NCBI RefSeq assembly: GCF_012911975.1
Contig: NZ_SMDQ01000054.1
Location: 1 to 40,714 of the forward strand
Direction of reading: 5' to 3'
DNA from: Nodosilinea sp. P-1105
GTDB lineage: Bacteria > Cyanobacteriota > Cyanobacteriia > Phormidesmidales > Phormidesmidaceae
Length of the DNA: 40,714 nt
Shown: in pieces, positions 15,641-24,948 of the stretch
How the letters are laid out: every line of letters starts with the position of its first letter
Numbering within the stretch: the first letter of the stretch is position 1
Notes under the pieces: generated by a model
Database searches by the model: none
Told to the model about the DNA's origin: nothing
What the model saw: the letters and a program-made list of their open reading frames with translations, nothing else
Program-made: the position numbers and the translations under genes

Positions 15641-16615
15641 TTACAGGACGCCTGCTTCTGGCTCTACCGAGCCTCCCCCAGGGACAGTCATATCTCCACT
15701 GGTTCCAACCGCCGGAGCCCCTGCAGGTTCTGATTCTGGCAAGGGAGTAACCACCCCTGGAGGAGTTACGGTGGCAGGCAGCCAGTTCTCTTCAGAGGGC
15801 AATGGGGCACTGACTTCGAGGCCGACGGGCTCTGGAGAAGTCGTCCCTAAGGATCGATTGGGCCGACCAATTAGGTTCGGATCGACAATGGCGCTAGGGC
15901 CATCAAAGGGGGACTGTTGGGCCAGAGCCCGCCGCAAGTGGGGGCGCAGGGTTGCGATTGGGTCATGGGGTTGATCGGCCAAAGGCCGGGAATCTGGAAT
16001 GTTGAGGCCGAGAACCAGACGGCTGGTTTGATAAAACCCCTGCAAGTCGAACTCGGCCACCTCAATATCGGTACCGCTCACCAAGGCCATCTGACCACCC
16101 AAAAGGGCTATCGTCTGACTGTGATCATTAGTACTTAAGGATATGGGCCCGGCACTGTCGCTGGTTAAGGCCATCACCAGCGTCAGATTGCGCTCGGGCA
16201 CATAACGGACCACCACCGCTGCATTTTGCAAACCGACAATGGCGTTAGCGGTGTGAATGGCGGTGCGCCCCTGGTCTGGGGGCACAAATAGAGCGGTTGT
16301 ACCCTGCCTTAATCGCAGCTGCCGGGTTTGGGGCCAAAAATGTAGGCTACTCTGTTCTCCCATGCGGACCAAGGAGCCGTCATTAAACAGCAACTCAGCT
16401 TTAGCGGCGACGTTGGTTGTGATTCGATCCCCGGGGCAAAGGCACTCAGCGACCACTGCCGGACGCACATTCCCTGCCACAGACGCTAGGTGTACCTGAT
16501 TGGTACTGAAGTTAACCCAGGCTCGGGTGAAGGGCACCTCGGCTTGGGCGGACGGTACGCCAATGACCAGTCCTGCCAGTGCCACAGCCATCGAAACAAG
16601 GGAACGGAAGGTCAT
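15641..16615 (-). CDS. Secreted FecR-domain protein
   Basis: A 324-residue protein with a Sec signal peptide (VSMAVALAGLVIGVPSAQA, cleavage after about residue 25). Residues about 35-150 form a FecR-type beta domain (VHLASVAGNVRP, CPGDRITTNVAAKAELLFNDGSLVRMGEQSSLHF). FecR domains in anti-sigma regulators sense outer-membrane transport, but many cyanobacterial members, like this one, are free periplasmic proteins of unknown role. The C-terminal ~90 residues are rich in Pro, Gly, Ser and Glu and probably disordered. CLCPGD carries two Cys that are not part of the usual domain. It is transcribed divergently from the outer-membrane barrel gene. Confidence 0.85.
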   Translation of the reverse strand: MTFRSLVSMAVALAGLVIGVPSAQAEVPFTRAWVNFSTNQVHLASVAGNVRPAVVAECLCPGDRITTNVAAKAELLFNDGSLVRMGEQSSLHFWPQTRQLRLRQGTTALFVPPDQGRTAIHTANAIVGLQNAAVVVRYVPERNLTLVMALTSDSAGPISLSTNDHSQTIALLGGQMALVSGTDIEVAEFDLQGFYQTSRLVLGLNIPDSRPLADQPHDPIATLRPHLRRALAQQSPFDGPSAIVDPNLIGRPNRSLGTTSPEPVGLEVSAPLPSEENWLPATVTPPGVVTPLPESEPAGAPAVGTSGDMTVPGGGSVEPEAGVL

Positions 16616-16959
16616 AAACTACCCCAGGGCTGAACCTGGAACAAGGCAACAATAGGTAGACAGAAGGCTCAAGGCCCGCTCATCCTAGGTCTATTATGTT
16701 TGCTTTGGCAGGGGCCAGCGACTGTCAGAACTGTCTAACCCATGAATCTTCTGTTTTGATGCGTATTTTTTTGGTAAATGTGGCCTTGATTGTCAGGAAT
16801 CCAGTCAAGCATCAGTGATTCTACTGATAGTTCAGAGTTGGCTTACCATGCCCTAAGTATGCTCTATCGCCAGGCTTTAATTTCTATTGGGGCTTAGGAT
16901 GGGGCATAGGGCTGCATCTGGATCGAATTCTCTTTGTTTTAGTCTGGCAGAACCAACCA
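16616..16959. other. Divergent promoter region, no gene seen
   Basis: These ~340 bases lie between the FecR gene and the barrel gene and are more AT-rich than the genes, particularly 16690-16800. Two GACTGTCAGAACTGTC-like and CAGTGATTCTACTGATAG-like near-repeats occur (about 16719-16735 and 16812-16830) and could be regulator sites. No known motif was recognised. Confidence 0.4.
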
Positions 16960-18342
16960 TTGAAACGGCGGATTTACCTAACGTTAGGGGTACCCAGTCT
17001 AGGATGGCTCAGTCTTGGCATCGGCATTAGCGCTGGCTACGGCTTGCCTGCCTATGCGGTAGACCCAGTTCCCCTAACCGTATCGACGGACGTAGCCCTC
17101 AGTCAACGTCTGACTCCAGAATCAGCGATCGCGCCCTTGGCGGTAGCCCTATCACCTGATGATCCTGACGCTGTCCAAGCTGGGGAGCACCAGCCAGCGT
17201 CATCCCCGGATCTGTCTGCCCCGGATCTCCCCTTAGGGGCTGACCACGCCCCGATAGCGGCCTTAGAGCCCGGTCCTATCGTCTCCCCTGCCCATCTAGA
17301 CCTAGAGGTGAGCTTTGCCCCGACGCAGGGATTTCCCCTAAATGCGCCGCTCTTCACCCCTAGCGAGTCATCGGTGGGACTCAAGCCAGCCCTGGCCCAG
17401 GGCCAGGACAATGACGATGATACCGAAGAGCCACCCTTTGAGGGGGTACCACTGGACCAGGACACTGAGCTACCCCCAGGGGATCCTGAGCTGGGGGTGA
17501 TTCAGGTGCGCAGTCCTTTAGAAGACCCTGACCTGGGGATCTTACGGATTCGTGAGCAACCCCCCTTACTGATTCCTCCCCCAGATGAACCGCCAAAAAT
17601 TGGCTTTTTAACCGCTCGCTTTTTAATGGGTAGCAGTGACAATATTCTGCTGGTGATTGATGATGTGGGCAACCTCACGGGGGATACGTTTTTCCGTCCC
17701 TCTCTCACCTTTGAAGTGTATCCAACCCTAGGTCCAGAAACGACTCTGATTGGCACCATTGACGCGGCCCTACAGCGCTATGGCAGTCAGTCCAGCGTGA
17801 ATTACGACGACCTGCGGTTTCGGGTTGGCATTCGCCAAGGCCTGTCACCGCGCACCTATGGGCAACTGACGGTCTCTTATCAAGAGCTGTTTCGCCCAGG
17901 GCCTAACCGTTTTCGCTTTTTTGAAAATACAGCGATCGCCCTAACCCTCGGTCGTCGAGACCCGCTGACCCCCCAACTCAGCCTAGATACGTACTACCGG
18001 GCCGAATATAACGATGCCACGGTGCGGTCAAATTTTGACTCTGGACCTGTATTGACAGATTTCAGCCGCTTTTCCCAAGTGATTGGGGCCTATTTGGCCT
18101 ATCGGTTTAATCCCCAACTTCAGGCCGGGCTTAGCTATCAAGTCACCCTGGTGGACTACGCCGCCCAGGCGCGCCATGATACGTTTCAGCAATTGCTCGG
18201 GCAAGTGGTGTACAGCATTACGCCGACAGTGCGATTGAGTGCCTATGGGGGATTTGGATTTGGCCGATCGTCTGAACCCAGGGTGCGGTTTGATGACACG
18301 TTGTTTGGCTTGAACCTGGAAGTCAATTTACCCTTGTTTTAA
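16960..18342 (+). CDS. Outer-membrane beta-barrel protein
   Basis: A 460-residue protein with a TTG start and a signal peptide (LTLGVPSLGWLSLGIG..., cleavage near AYA-VD at about residue 34). Residues about 35-215 are a low-complexity Pro/Asp/Glu-rich linker. From about 215 on, alternating strands fit a barrel (FLTARFLMGSSDNILLV, LTFEVYPTLG, LIGTIDAALQRYG, LRFRVGIRQGLS and so on), and the last residues LNLEVNLPLF end in Phe, the usual BAM recognition signal. The acidic linker is unusually long for a porin; it may span the periplasm or bind the cell wall. The specific function is unknown. Confidence 0.8.
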   Translation: MKRRIYLTLGVPSLGWLSLGIGISAGYGLPAYAVDPVPLTVSTDVALSQRLTPESAIAPLAVALSPDDPDAVQAGEHQPASSPDLSAPDLPLGADHAPIAALEPGPIVSPAHLDLEVSFAPTQGFPLNAPLFTPSESSVGLKPALAQGQDNDDDTEEPPFEGVPLDQDTELPPGDPELGVIQVRSPLEDPDLGILRIREQPPLLIPPPDEPPKIGFLTARFLMGSSDNILLVIDDVGNLTGDTFFRPSLTFEVYPTLGPETTLIGTIDAALQRYGSQSSVNYDDLRFRVGIRQGLSPRTYGQLTVSYQELFRPGPNRFRFFENTAIALTLGRRDPLTPQLSLDTYYRAEYNDATVRSNFDSGPVLTDFSRFSQVIGAYLAYRFNPQLQAGLSYQVTLVDYAAQARHDTFQQLLGQVVYSITPTVRLSAYGGFGFGRSSEPRVRFDDTLFGLNLEVNLPLF

Positions 18343-18499
18343 GGTCATCCCAAACCCGAGATGGCTGACGGGCAGAACCATGCAATTTATAGAACCCAGC
18401 ACCCTAATGACGTCCTGGGATGGAGGCATGGGGCTAAAGGCTTCCCAGGAGTGTAGACATCCTGCATAATTCAACACAATGTGCTGATGGTTGTGCGTG

Positions 18500-21031
18500 A
18501 TGCCCCTCTCCAACTACCGCTTGGTTCTGTCCCGAGTTGCCAGGCGCCTGGTCCATTACATCCTGGTGGGAATCACGGTGGCCTGGCTGGTCATGGTAGG
18601 GACGGCGGCAGCGCCACAAGCCAGCCCTGAGGCGGATGATATCACTCCCTCTAGCTACGACTTAGCCCAAGCAAAGCCTTTTAACCAACTTGAGACGTTT
18701 CCCGTGCGGCCCCTGCCGACGGCCCCGACCCTGCGCCCCAATGGCGATTGGATCGGGCGCTTGATGCTGCCCACAGAGGCCGACTACGACGCTGATCCTG
18801 GGGATTGGGCCTGGCTGGAACTTTGGCACAGCCCAACAGAACATGCCAACTTAGTGGGGCAGCGACTCAAGTTGACCTGGCAGCCGGGGGATATGCGCGA
18901 TCGCTACGTGGCGGCCGTCACCCGAGATGTGACGTTCAGTGACCAAGCCTATCGCTTTTTGGCCAATGGCAATGTGATGCCGACTCGGCTAAATGGTCGC
19001 TCCCAGGTGGGGCCGCTACAGTCATTAGCTGGGGTGCGCCCCCAGGATGATGTCACCGTCCGTTTAACCGAGGTAACTGTCGAACTCGACGGCGATCGCC
19101 CGGTGATCCAAACCGCCCTAGAACCGGTGCAAATTACCGGGCGGGAATATGGTCTGGTGCAATTGCTAGGATCCGATGAAACGGTCGATGCCCCCTTACC
19201 CCCCGACTGCCCCGGGGAGCCCCCTTGCCCGAGTGAATTTTTTCGGGTGCAATTCTACGATCCGGCTACCCAGGGGTTTACGGGTCCTATCAGTACGGTG
19301 CGAATTCCGCAGCAGCCCCGGCTCGGGGGCGATCGCTTTTTCTCCAATCTGCGAGACTTAGCCGATTCCCCCGCTGGGGTGGCCGGGTGGTACATCTATG
19401 GGGCGCGGGATCCAGAAGGCGTTTTCACGGTGCAGTCCCTCAAGCCCCGGGCGTTATTTCAGCTAGACCCGGATCGAGTCGTGCTGGGGCGTAGCGCGGG
19501 TTTAAATTACATTGACCGGGGCAACTGGCAAGATACCCCCCAGCGCCAGGGCACCCTGCAACGGGTTTTGCTGGCCCCTGCGGGGGACCCGGCCCCCCAG
19601 AACCAGTGGCAAGCAGGGGACTATGCCCTGCTGATTCACCTGTTTGGCGGCATTGGCGGGGAAAAGGCGGAATTTTCTCCCCTGGGAACGGTTGCTGGCC
19701 ACTTTGCCTATGGCCTGGTGCGGGTGGTGCGCGAGCCCCTGACCAACGAGTTACAGTTCGACATCAAGTACCAACAAATTTATGCCCAAAACCCCAATGG
19801 TATTGCCTCGGGCACCCACGACTGGATCGACTACATCGGCGATATGCAGCGGGGGTGGTTGGGGGTTCGGCCGGTGTCAGATATTGTCGTCAAGCTAGAT
19901 GCCTTTATTACCCCGTTTCAGTTTGGCGATACCCAGATCTCTCTGTTTCGGGAATTGCTGCTACAAACCCAAATCATTGCCGCCCGCTATCGGGTTGGCG
20001 ACGGCACTGGCGTGTCTGCAGTTACCCCAGCGGCGTCCTGTGTGCAAGATTCCAACCAGGCGTTGTTTATTGCCATGCAGCAAATTCGGCGGCAAATTGA
20101 AAGCCACCCAGAGATTGTCACCTGGGTGCAGCAGCACCCTGATAGCCCTGAAGCCCAGCGGGCCAAAGACTTTGTTGCCCTAGGAGAAGCCTTAGAAGCG
20201 ATGCTGGTGCCCTACGGGGTGGTGCGGGCGGATTGGCAAACCAACGCTGAGACCCTGGCGGCAGTCGAGTCGGGGGGAGATTTCATCAGCAGTCCTCGGC
20301 TAACCAGTGGCGTATTAAGTTGGCAGACCATGATGCCCCGCTGGGGCCATGACCAAGTGGCTCGCATTTTCTTGCAGCACGGGGCACAGCTCTGGTTCTT
20401 ACGCACCAATATGGTGGGCGGCTTTGACCCAGGGGTGGAACCCATCGCCCCCACGACCCTGATGGGGGGCATCCCAGTCGTCGGTCGGCTGGTGCAGCGA
20501 CTGGCCGACGCTTTTGCGGTTTGGCCTACAGGGCCAACCATCACCATCACCCTGGGCACATTGGCCCTTTATGCCGCTTTAGCCATTCCTGTGGGGCTGC
20601 GCAATGGGTTCTTGCGGTGGCAGGTTGTCCGGCAACACCCGCTACTGGTGTTGCTGGGGCTGCTGCGAATTGCAATTTTTCCGGCTTTAGCAGAAGAAAT
20701 TGTGTTTCGGGTGCTGCTGCTACCCCACCCGGTGGAAGGGGTGCCGGTTGGTATTTGGCTGCTGTGGGGGCTCCTCAGCTTGGGGCTGTTTATGCTGTAC
20801 CACTGGGTGATTGGCAAAACCGTTTACCGCTCAGCCTGGGTCACCCTGTCAGATCCACGCTTCATCGTGCTGATGGGCTGGTTAGGCATAGTGCTGATTG
20901 GCCTGTACGGAATTACCGGTTCCCTGTGGCTGGTCACCTTTGGGCACTGGGCGGTAGTGGCCGTATGGATTTATATCCTGGGGGGCTATGCCCGCCTGGC
21001 ACCCCAAGCTCCTGCCCCGGCCAGCCCCTAA
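18500..21031 (+). CDS. CPBP-type intramembrane protease fused to a large extracytoplasmic domain
   Basis: An 843-residue protein from ATG 18500 (an in-frame TTG sits at 18491). The N-terminus is a signal/anchor segment (YILVGITVAWLVMVGTAAA). Residues about 40-660 form a large non-membrane region with many beta-strand-like stretches and a DCPGEPPC Cys pair. The C-terminal ~170 residues have several membrane helices and the CPBP (Abi/CAAX-like) glutamic protease signature: AEEIVFR (E732, E733, R737), FMLYH (F764, H768) and FGHW (H816). These spacings fit the family. The extracytoplasmic region may select or present a substrate (inference). The next two genes follow on the same strand after 125 and 71 bases. 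Confidence 0.85.
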   Translation: MPLSNYRLVLSRVARRLVHYILVGITVAWLVMVGTAAAPQASPEADDITPSSYDLAQAKPFNQLETFPVRPLPTAPTLRPNGDWIGRLMLPTEADYDADPGDWAWLELWHSPTEHANLVGQRLKLTWQPGDMRDRYVAAVTRDVTFSDQAYRFLANGNVMPTRLNGRSQVGPLQSLAGVRPQDDVTVRLTEVTVELDGDRPVIQTALEPVQITGREYGLVQLLGSDETVDAPLPPDCPGEPPCPSEFFRVQFYDPATQGFTGPISTVRIPQQPRLGGDRFFSNLRDLADSPAGVAGWYIYGARDPEGVFTVQSLKPRALFQLDPDRVVLGRSAGLNYIDRGNWQDTPQRQGTLQRVLLAPAGDPAPQNQWQAGDYALLIHLFGGIGGEKAEFSPLGTVAGHFAYGLVRVVREPLTNELQFDIKYQQIYAQNPNGIASGTHDWIDYIGDMQRGWLGVRPVSDIVVKLDAFITPFQFGDTQISLFRELLLQTQIIAARYRVGDGTGVSAVTPAASCVQDSNQALFIAMQQIRRQIESHPEIVTWVQQHPDSPEAQRAKDFVALGEALEAMLVPYGVVRADWQTNAETLAAVESGGDFISSPRLTSGVLSWQTMMPRWGHDQVARIFLQHGAQLWFLRTNMVGGFDPGVEPIAPTTLMGGIPVVGRLVQRLADAFAVWPTGPTITITLGTLALYAALAIPVGLRNGFLRWQVVRQHPLLVLLGLLRIAIFPALAEEIVFRVLLLPHPVEGVPVGIWLLWGLLSLGLFMLYHWVIGKTVYRSAWVTLSDPRFIVLMGWLGIVLIGLYGITGSLWLVTFGHWAVVAVWIYILGGYARLAPQAPAPASP

Positions 21032-21156
21032 GCTAGGTCTATGAAACCTGGGGTAGGAGCACCTCGATTCCCCAGCTTTGCAACCCAATGCGCCATGATC
21101 CCCGGATACTCCTAGAATGACCAATAGCTCATGGCTAATTGCGGAGGGTCCTGATC

Positions 21157-21582
21157 ATGCTGAAGTTATCGTCACTGATTTCCATTGGCTGTCTGATGGG
21201 GGTAGTTTTGCTCGCAGGGGGCACACCAGCACTCGCCCAGCCCTGCATGGTGGACTGTGGTTCGGGACAAATTCAGTTCACCCCTGGGGATGCCGTCACG
21301 GTACAGGTGGTCAATCGCAGCACTGTGCAGGTGGCGGTGGAACAACCGCCCATGATTGGGCCTCGGACCCTGCGTCCAGGAGACACCACAGAGTTGGGGT
21401 TTGGCTGGGGCACTACACCAAATATTTCCATGTTTCTCTGGGCGTTGAGGGACCAACCAGTGCGGGTGCGCCTGGGTCGCCCTGTGGAGACAACCCTGAC
21501 GGTCGAGATCTATAACGCCCCCAGTGAACCCAGCGATCGCTCCGTCTACATCGAAAATGATGGTCGGGTTTCAATCAAATAG
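21157..21582 (+). CDS. Small secreted protein, function unknown
   Basis: A 141-residue protein from ATG 21157, chosen because GGAGG (21143-21147) sits nine bases upstream; a TTG at 21139 would put that site inside the gene. It has a signal peptide (LISIGCLMGVVLLAGGTPALA) with cleavage after residue 27. The mature protein begins QPCMVDCG, a CxxxC pair (C30, C34), then reads as an all-beta domain (IQFTPGDAVTVQVVNRSTVQVAVEQ and following). I recognise no family. It sits between the CPBP protease and the FAD oxidoreductase and may be exported with them. Confidence 0.75.
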   Translation: MLKLSSLISIGCLMGVVLLAGGTPALAQPCMVDCGSGQIQFTPGDAVTVQVVNRSTVQVAVEQPPMIGPRTLRPGDTTELGFGWGTTPNISMFLWALRDQPVRVRLGRPVETTLTVEIYNAPSEPSDRSVYIENDGRVSIK

Positions 21583-21653
21583 CATGTGCCACAACCCAGT
21601 TTCACTGCTACACTCACAGGCAAATTCCGTCAGAGAGTATTGATCCTTTGTCC

Positions 21654-23654
21654 ATGCTGGAGCGTCGCCGTTACCGTTCACTGCCCCTTAAGCGCAAAAA
21701 ACGCCAACGCCAGCGGCAACGTCAGCGGCTGTCAGCCCTGTTGATGATCGCCCTGGTGGGTAGTACCCTGCTGCTGGCCGCTTTCCGCAGTGCCAGTGGC
21801 TACTGGCGTCAGCCGGTGTTACTATCCCAGCGGCCAGTGGGGCAAATCGTCAGCCGAGCCGAGTTGGCCACTGGCATTCGCCAAATTCAGACGGCCAATG
21901 GACGCCCCACCCTCAACCCCCTACCCCTGGCTGAGGAAGTCTGGGATTGTGAAGTGGTGGTAATTGGCGGCACCTTGGGCGGCATAGCGGCGGCCGCCCA
22001 CGCCATGGACACCGGGGTCACCACCTGCACGATTGAGCTCACCCCCTGGCTAGGGGGACAGGTGAGTTCCCAGGGGGTCTCAGCCATTGATGAATCCCGG
22101 GCCATGCGCTGGCGGCGCAATTTTTCCCCTAGTTGGGAAGCCTTTAAAGCCCTAATCAAGCGCCAGCCCGTTTACTTGCCCGAGTGGACAGGGCTGCCGG
22201 GGCAAATGGCTGTCAACCAAGTGAATAGCTGTTGGGTGGGGGAGTTGTGCTTTAGTCCCAGGGCTGGGGCGACCGCCGCTGAAATGTTACTGCGCCAGGC
22301 CGCAGCCTCTGCACCTAACAGCCGCTGGTCCACGTCCACGGCGTTTAAGGGGGCTGCCTTTGACACCACTGGACGTAACATTACGGCGGTATACGGGGTT
22401 AGGCGGATTCCTCGAGATCCTGACTATGTGCCTACGGGTCGGCTGTCCCAAGAGTTGGAGGCCTGGTACGACTGGTCCGACGACGATGTCTACAATAAGG
22501 TTCCGATTCGGCTACAGCCCCCCCCGGGGCGGCGAATGATCGTGATTGATGCCACTGACACCGGGGAACTGGTGGGTTGGGCTAATTTCCCCCATCGGCT
22601 TGGCTCCGATGCCCAATCCTTTACCGGTGAAGTTAACGCCCCGCCTAAGGATAATCCCGACTGTACCCAGGCCTACACCTATCCGTTTGTGCTGGCGACG
22701 TTAAGCGATCGCGACACCAGCCTGAAAACCCTCAATGCCCTAGATTCCCCCTTAACCCGCGATCAACATCGCCAGGAATTTGACTTAGAAGGCTTTCCCT
22801 TCTTTAACTTTGGCAGCGTCTTTAACTATCGCCGGATCGTCAGCCAGGTTCCCGGCGCCGCCAACGTCAATGTCACCCGTCCTGGGGAAATGTCCCTGAT
22901 GAACTGGAACAAAGGCAACGACTGGCACTTTATGGACCCCCCCCTGGTGTTGACCGATGAAGACTTGCGCCTCAGCGGTCAACGGCAAAACTGGATGGGG
23001 GGGCTGTCTACAGAATCCCTCAACTATGGGGAACTGCATGCCCTAATGTTTGCCGAATGGCTGATCGAAACCGAAGCCACCTCAAACTTACCCCTGTCCC
23101 TGTTGACCGGCGAAGACGCACCGCTGGGTACCCAGTCAGGCCTGAGTATGGTGCCCTACATTCGGGAGGGCCGACGAATTTTAGGGCGCCCCGCCTATGG
23201 CCAGGAAAGCTTTATGGCGGTGGAGGCCGACTTGCGGGAAGACATGACCGGTGGCCGTGACTTTAGCCCCACTGCCGTCGCCCTGGCCCACTACGACATT
23301 GACATTCATGGCTGTCGCTACCGGGAGTGGCGGCCCTCCTACGAGGCGGCAGGGGCTAGCATCAAAGAGTTTGTGGTGCGCCCTTTGCAGATTCCCCTAG
23401 AGGGCATCGTTCCCCAGGGGGTCGATAACGTCTTGATCGGGGGCAAAAGCATTGCTGTCAGTCACATTGTCAATGGTGTGACTCGGGTGCATTACGGGGA
23501 ATGGAGTATTGGCGGAGCCGCTGGGGCCACAGCGGGGTGGTTGCTGCGCCACGGCAAACCCTACGATCTGACCCCGGCCCAGGTGGTGGCCACCGGACAA
23601 ATGCCTGCCCTACAAGCATTTTTGGTGGAGCAAGGACTCCGGTTTACCTGGTAG
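21654..23654 (+). CDS. Membrane-anchored FAD-dependent oxidoreductase
   Basis: A 666-residue protein from ATG 21654 (TTG 21648 in frame). The N-terminus is very basic (KRKKRQRQRQRQR) followed by one hydrophobic helix (LSALLMIALVGSTLLLAAF), so the enzyme is probably anchored with its body outside the cytoplasm. Residues ~100-118 (VVVIGGTLGGIAAAAHA) form the FAD-binding dinucleotide fold, followed by LTPWLGGQVSSQGVSAID, typical of the FAD_oxidored family (Pfam PF12831 type). Near the C-terminus come VDNVLIGGKSIAVSHIVNG and WSIGGAAGATAGWLLRHG. The substrate is unknown. There is no twin-arginine motif, so how FAD-loaded protein reaches the periplasm is unclear. Confidence 0.85.
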   Translation: MLERRRYRSLPLKRKKRQRQRQRQRLSALLMIALVGSTLLLAAFRSASGYWRQPVLLSQRPVGQIVSRAELATGIRQIQTANGRPTLNPLPLAEEVWDCEVVVIGGTLGGIAAAAHAMDTGVTTCTIELTPWLGGQVSSQGVSAIDESRAMRWRRNFSPSWEAFKALIKRQPVYLPEWTGLPGQMAVNQVNSCWVGELCFSPRAGATAAEMLLRQAAASAPNSRWSTSTAFKGAAFDTTGRNITAVYGVRRIPRDPDYVPTGRLSQELEAWYDWSDDDVYNKVPIRLQPPPGRRMIVIDATDTGELVGWANFPHRLGSDAQSFTGEVNAPPKDNPDCTQAYTYPFVLATLSDRDTSLKTLNALDSPLTRDQHRQEFDLEGFPFFNFGSVFNYRRIVSQVPGAANVNVTRPGEMSLMNWNKGNDWHFMDPPLVLTDEDLRLSGQRQNWMGGLSTESLNYGELHALMFAEWLIETEATSNLPLSLLTGEDAPLGTQSGLSMVPYIREGRRILGRPAYGQESFMAVEADLREDMTGGRDFSPTAVALAHYDIDIHGCRYREWRPSYEAAGASIKEFVVRPLQIPLEGIVPQGVDNVLIGGKSIAVSHIVNGVTRVHYGEWSIGGAAGATAGWLLRHGKPYDLTPAQVVATGQMPALQAFLVEQGLRFTW

Positions 23655-23724
23655 GAAACTTGATTGGGGTATTCCCCTTTGATTTTTCTCTACTGCCTGC
23701 GGAAACCTTGAAAAAACTATAGAT

Positions 23725-23742
23725 TAGTTATTTAGGTAACTA
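23725..23742. promoter_or_regulatory. Inverted repeat upstream of the Get3d gene
   Basis: TAGTTA (23725-23730) and TAACTA (23737-23742) are perfect inverted arms, flanked by CTATAG on both sides. The site lies 25 bases upstream of the ATG, next to the ribosome-binding site AGGCGAGG (23751-23758). It could be an operator or promoter core; no regulator is identified. Confidence 0.4.
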
Positions 23743-23766
23743 TAGGAAAAAGGCGAGGACACCCAC

Positions 23767-24948
23767 ATGCGGGTATTGTTAATGACTGGCAAAGGTGGCG
23801 TTGGTAAAACATCTGTCGCTGCCGCCACCGGGTTACGTTGTGCTGAACTGGGGTACAAAACCCTGGTGCTCAGCACTGACCCAGCCCATTCCCTGGCCGA
23901 TAGCTTTGATCTGGAGCTCAGCCATGATCCTCGTCTGGTGCAGCCCAATCTGTGGGGGGCTGAACTGGATGCCCTACGCGAGTTAGAGGGAAACTGGGGC
24001 TCGGTGAAGCGCTACATTACTGACGTATTGCAGGCCCGAGGGTTAGAGGGTATTGAGGCGGAAGAACTGGCGATTTTGCCAGGCATGGATGAGATTTTTA
24101 GCTTGGTGCGGATGAAGCGCCACCATGACGAGAACGAATACGATGTCTTGATCATTGATTCGGCCCCGACGGGGACGGCTCTGCGGTTGCTCAGCTTGCC
24201 GGAGGTGGCAGGTTGGTACATGCGTAAGCTCTATAAACCGTTTCAGGCGGTTTCAGAAGCGCTGCGGCCCCTGGTCGAGCCTCTGTTTCGCCCGGTGGCT
24301 GGATTTTCGTTGCCCACGAAAGAGGTGATGGATGCCCCCTATGAATTTTATGAGCAGCTCATTGAGCTAGAACAGGTGCTGACCGACGCCACGACCACTT
24401 CAGTCCGGCTGGTGACTAACCCGGAAAAAATGGTGATTAAAGAATCCCTGCGGGCCCACGCCTACCTCAGCTTGTATAACGTCGGCACCGACTTGGTGAT
24501 TGCCAACCGAATTATTCCTGATGCGGTGCAGGATCCGTTCTTTCAGCGGATGAAGGAAAAGCAGCAGCAGTATAAACAGGAAATTTATGATGATTTCCGG
24601 CCGCTGCCGGTGAAGGAAATTCCTCTATTTGCAGAAGAGTTGTGTGGCCTAGAGGCCCTACAGCGGCTTAAAGATACCCTCTATGGGGACGAAGACCCGA
24701 CCCAGGTGTACTACAAAGAAACCACCCTGCGGGTGCTCCAGGACAATGACACCTATAGCCTGGAGTTGTATCTGCCGGGGATTCCTAAGGATAAGATCGA
24801 GCTGAGTAAGTCGGCGGATGAGCTGAATATTCGCATTGGCAACCACCGCCGTAACCTGGTGCTGCCCCAGGCCCTAGCGGCCCTACAGCCAGCCGGGGCC
24901 AAAATGGAGGATGACTATTTGAAGATCCGGTTTGCCACGGCGGGCTAG
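23767..24948 (+). CDS. Get3d-type ArsA/Get3 ATPase with alpha-crystallin domain
   Basis: A 393-residue protein. The N-terminal ~320 residues are a Get3/ArsA SIMIBI ATPase: P-loop GKGGVGKT (8-15), switch [13 protein letters not shown] (D38-H41), [15 protein letters not shown], and NRIIPD. Residues about 322-393 form a C-terminal alpha-crystallin/Hsp20-like domain ([27 protein letters not shown]...). Get3-like ATPases with this domain and without the CxxC zinc motif are the Get3d class of cyanobacteria and plastids; no CxxC is present here. Get3d is linked to handling of a hydrophobic client, but its biological role is not settled. Its stop overlaps the stop of the convergent amidase gene. Confidence 0.93.
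   Translation: MRVLLMTGKGGVGKTSVAAATGLRCAELGYKTLVLSTDPAHSLADSFDLELSHDPRLVQPNLWGAELDALRELEGNWGSVKRYITDVLQARGLEGIEAEELAILPGMDEIFSLVRMKRHHDENEYDVLIIDSAPTGTALRLLSLPEVAGWYMRKLYKPFQAVSEALRPLVEPLFRPVAGFSLPTKEVMDAPYEFYEQLIELEQVLTDATTTSVRLVTNPEKMVIKESLRAHAYLSLYNVGTDLVIANRIIPDAVQDPFFQRMKEKQQQYKQEIYDDFRPLPVKEIPLFAEELCGLEALQRLKDTLYGDEDPTQVYYKETTLRVLQDNDTYSLELYLPGIPKDKIELSKSADELNIRIGNHRRNLVLPQALAALQPAGAKMEDDYLKIRFATAG

Noticed and set aside
19606-20100. 164-codon plus-strand frame inside the CPBP gene, and a similar one at 20521-21036
   Set aside because: Both are out-of-frame shadows of a gene with clear protease motifs; neither has a start signal or a recognisable domain.
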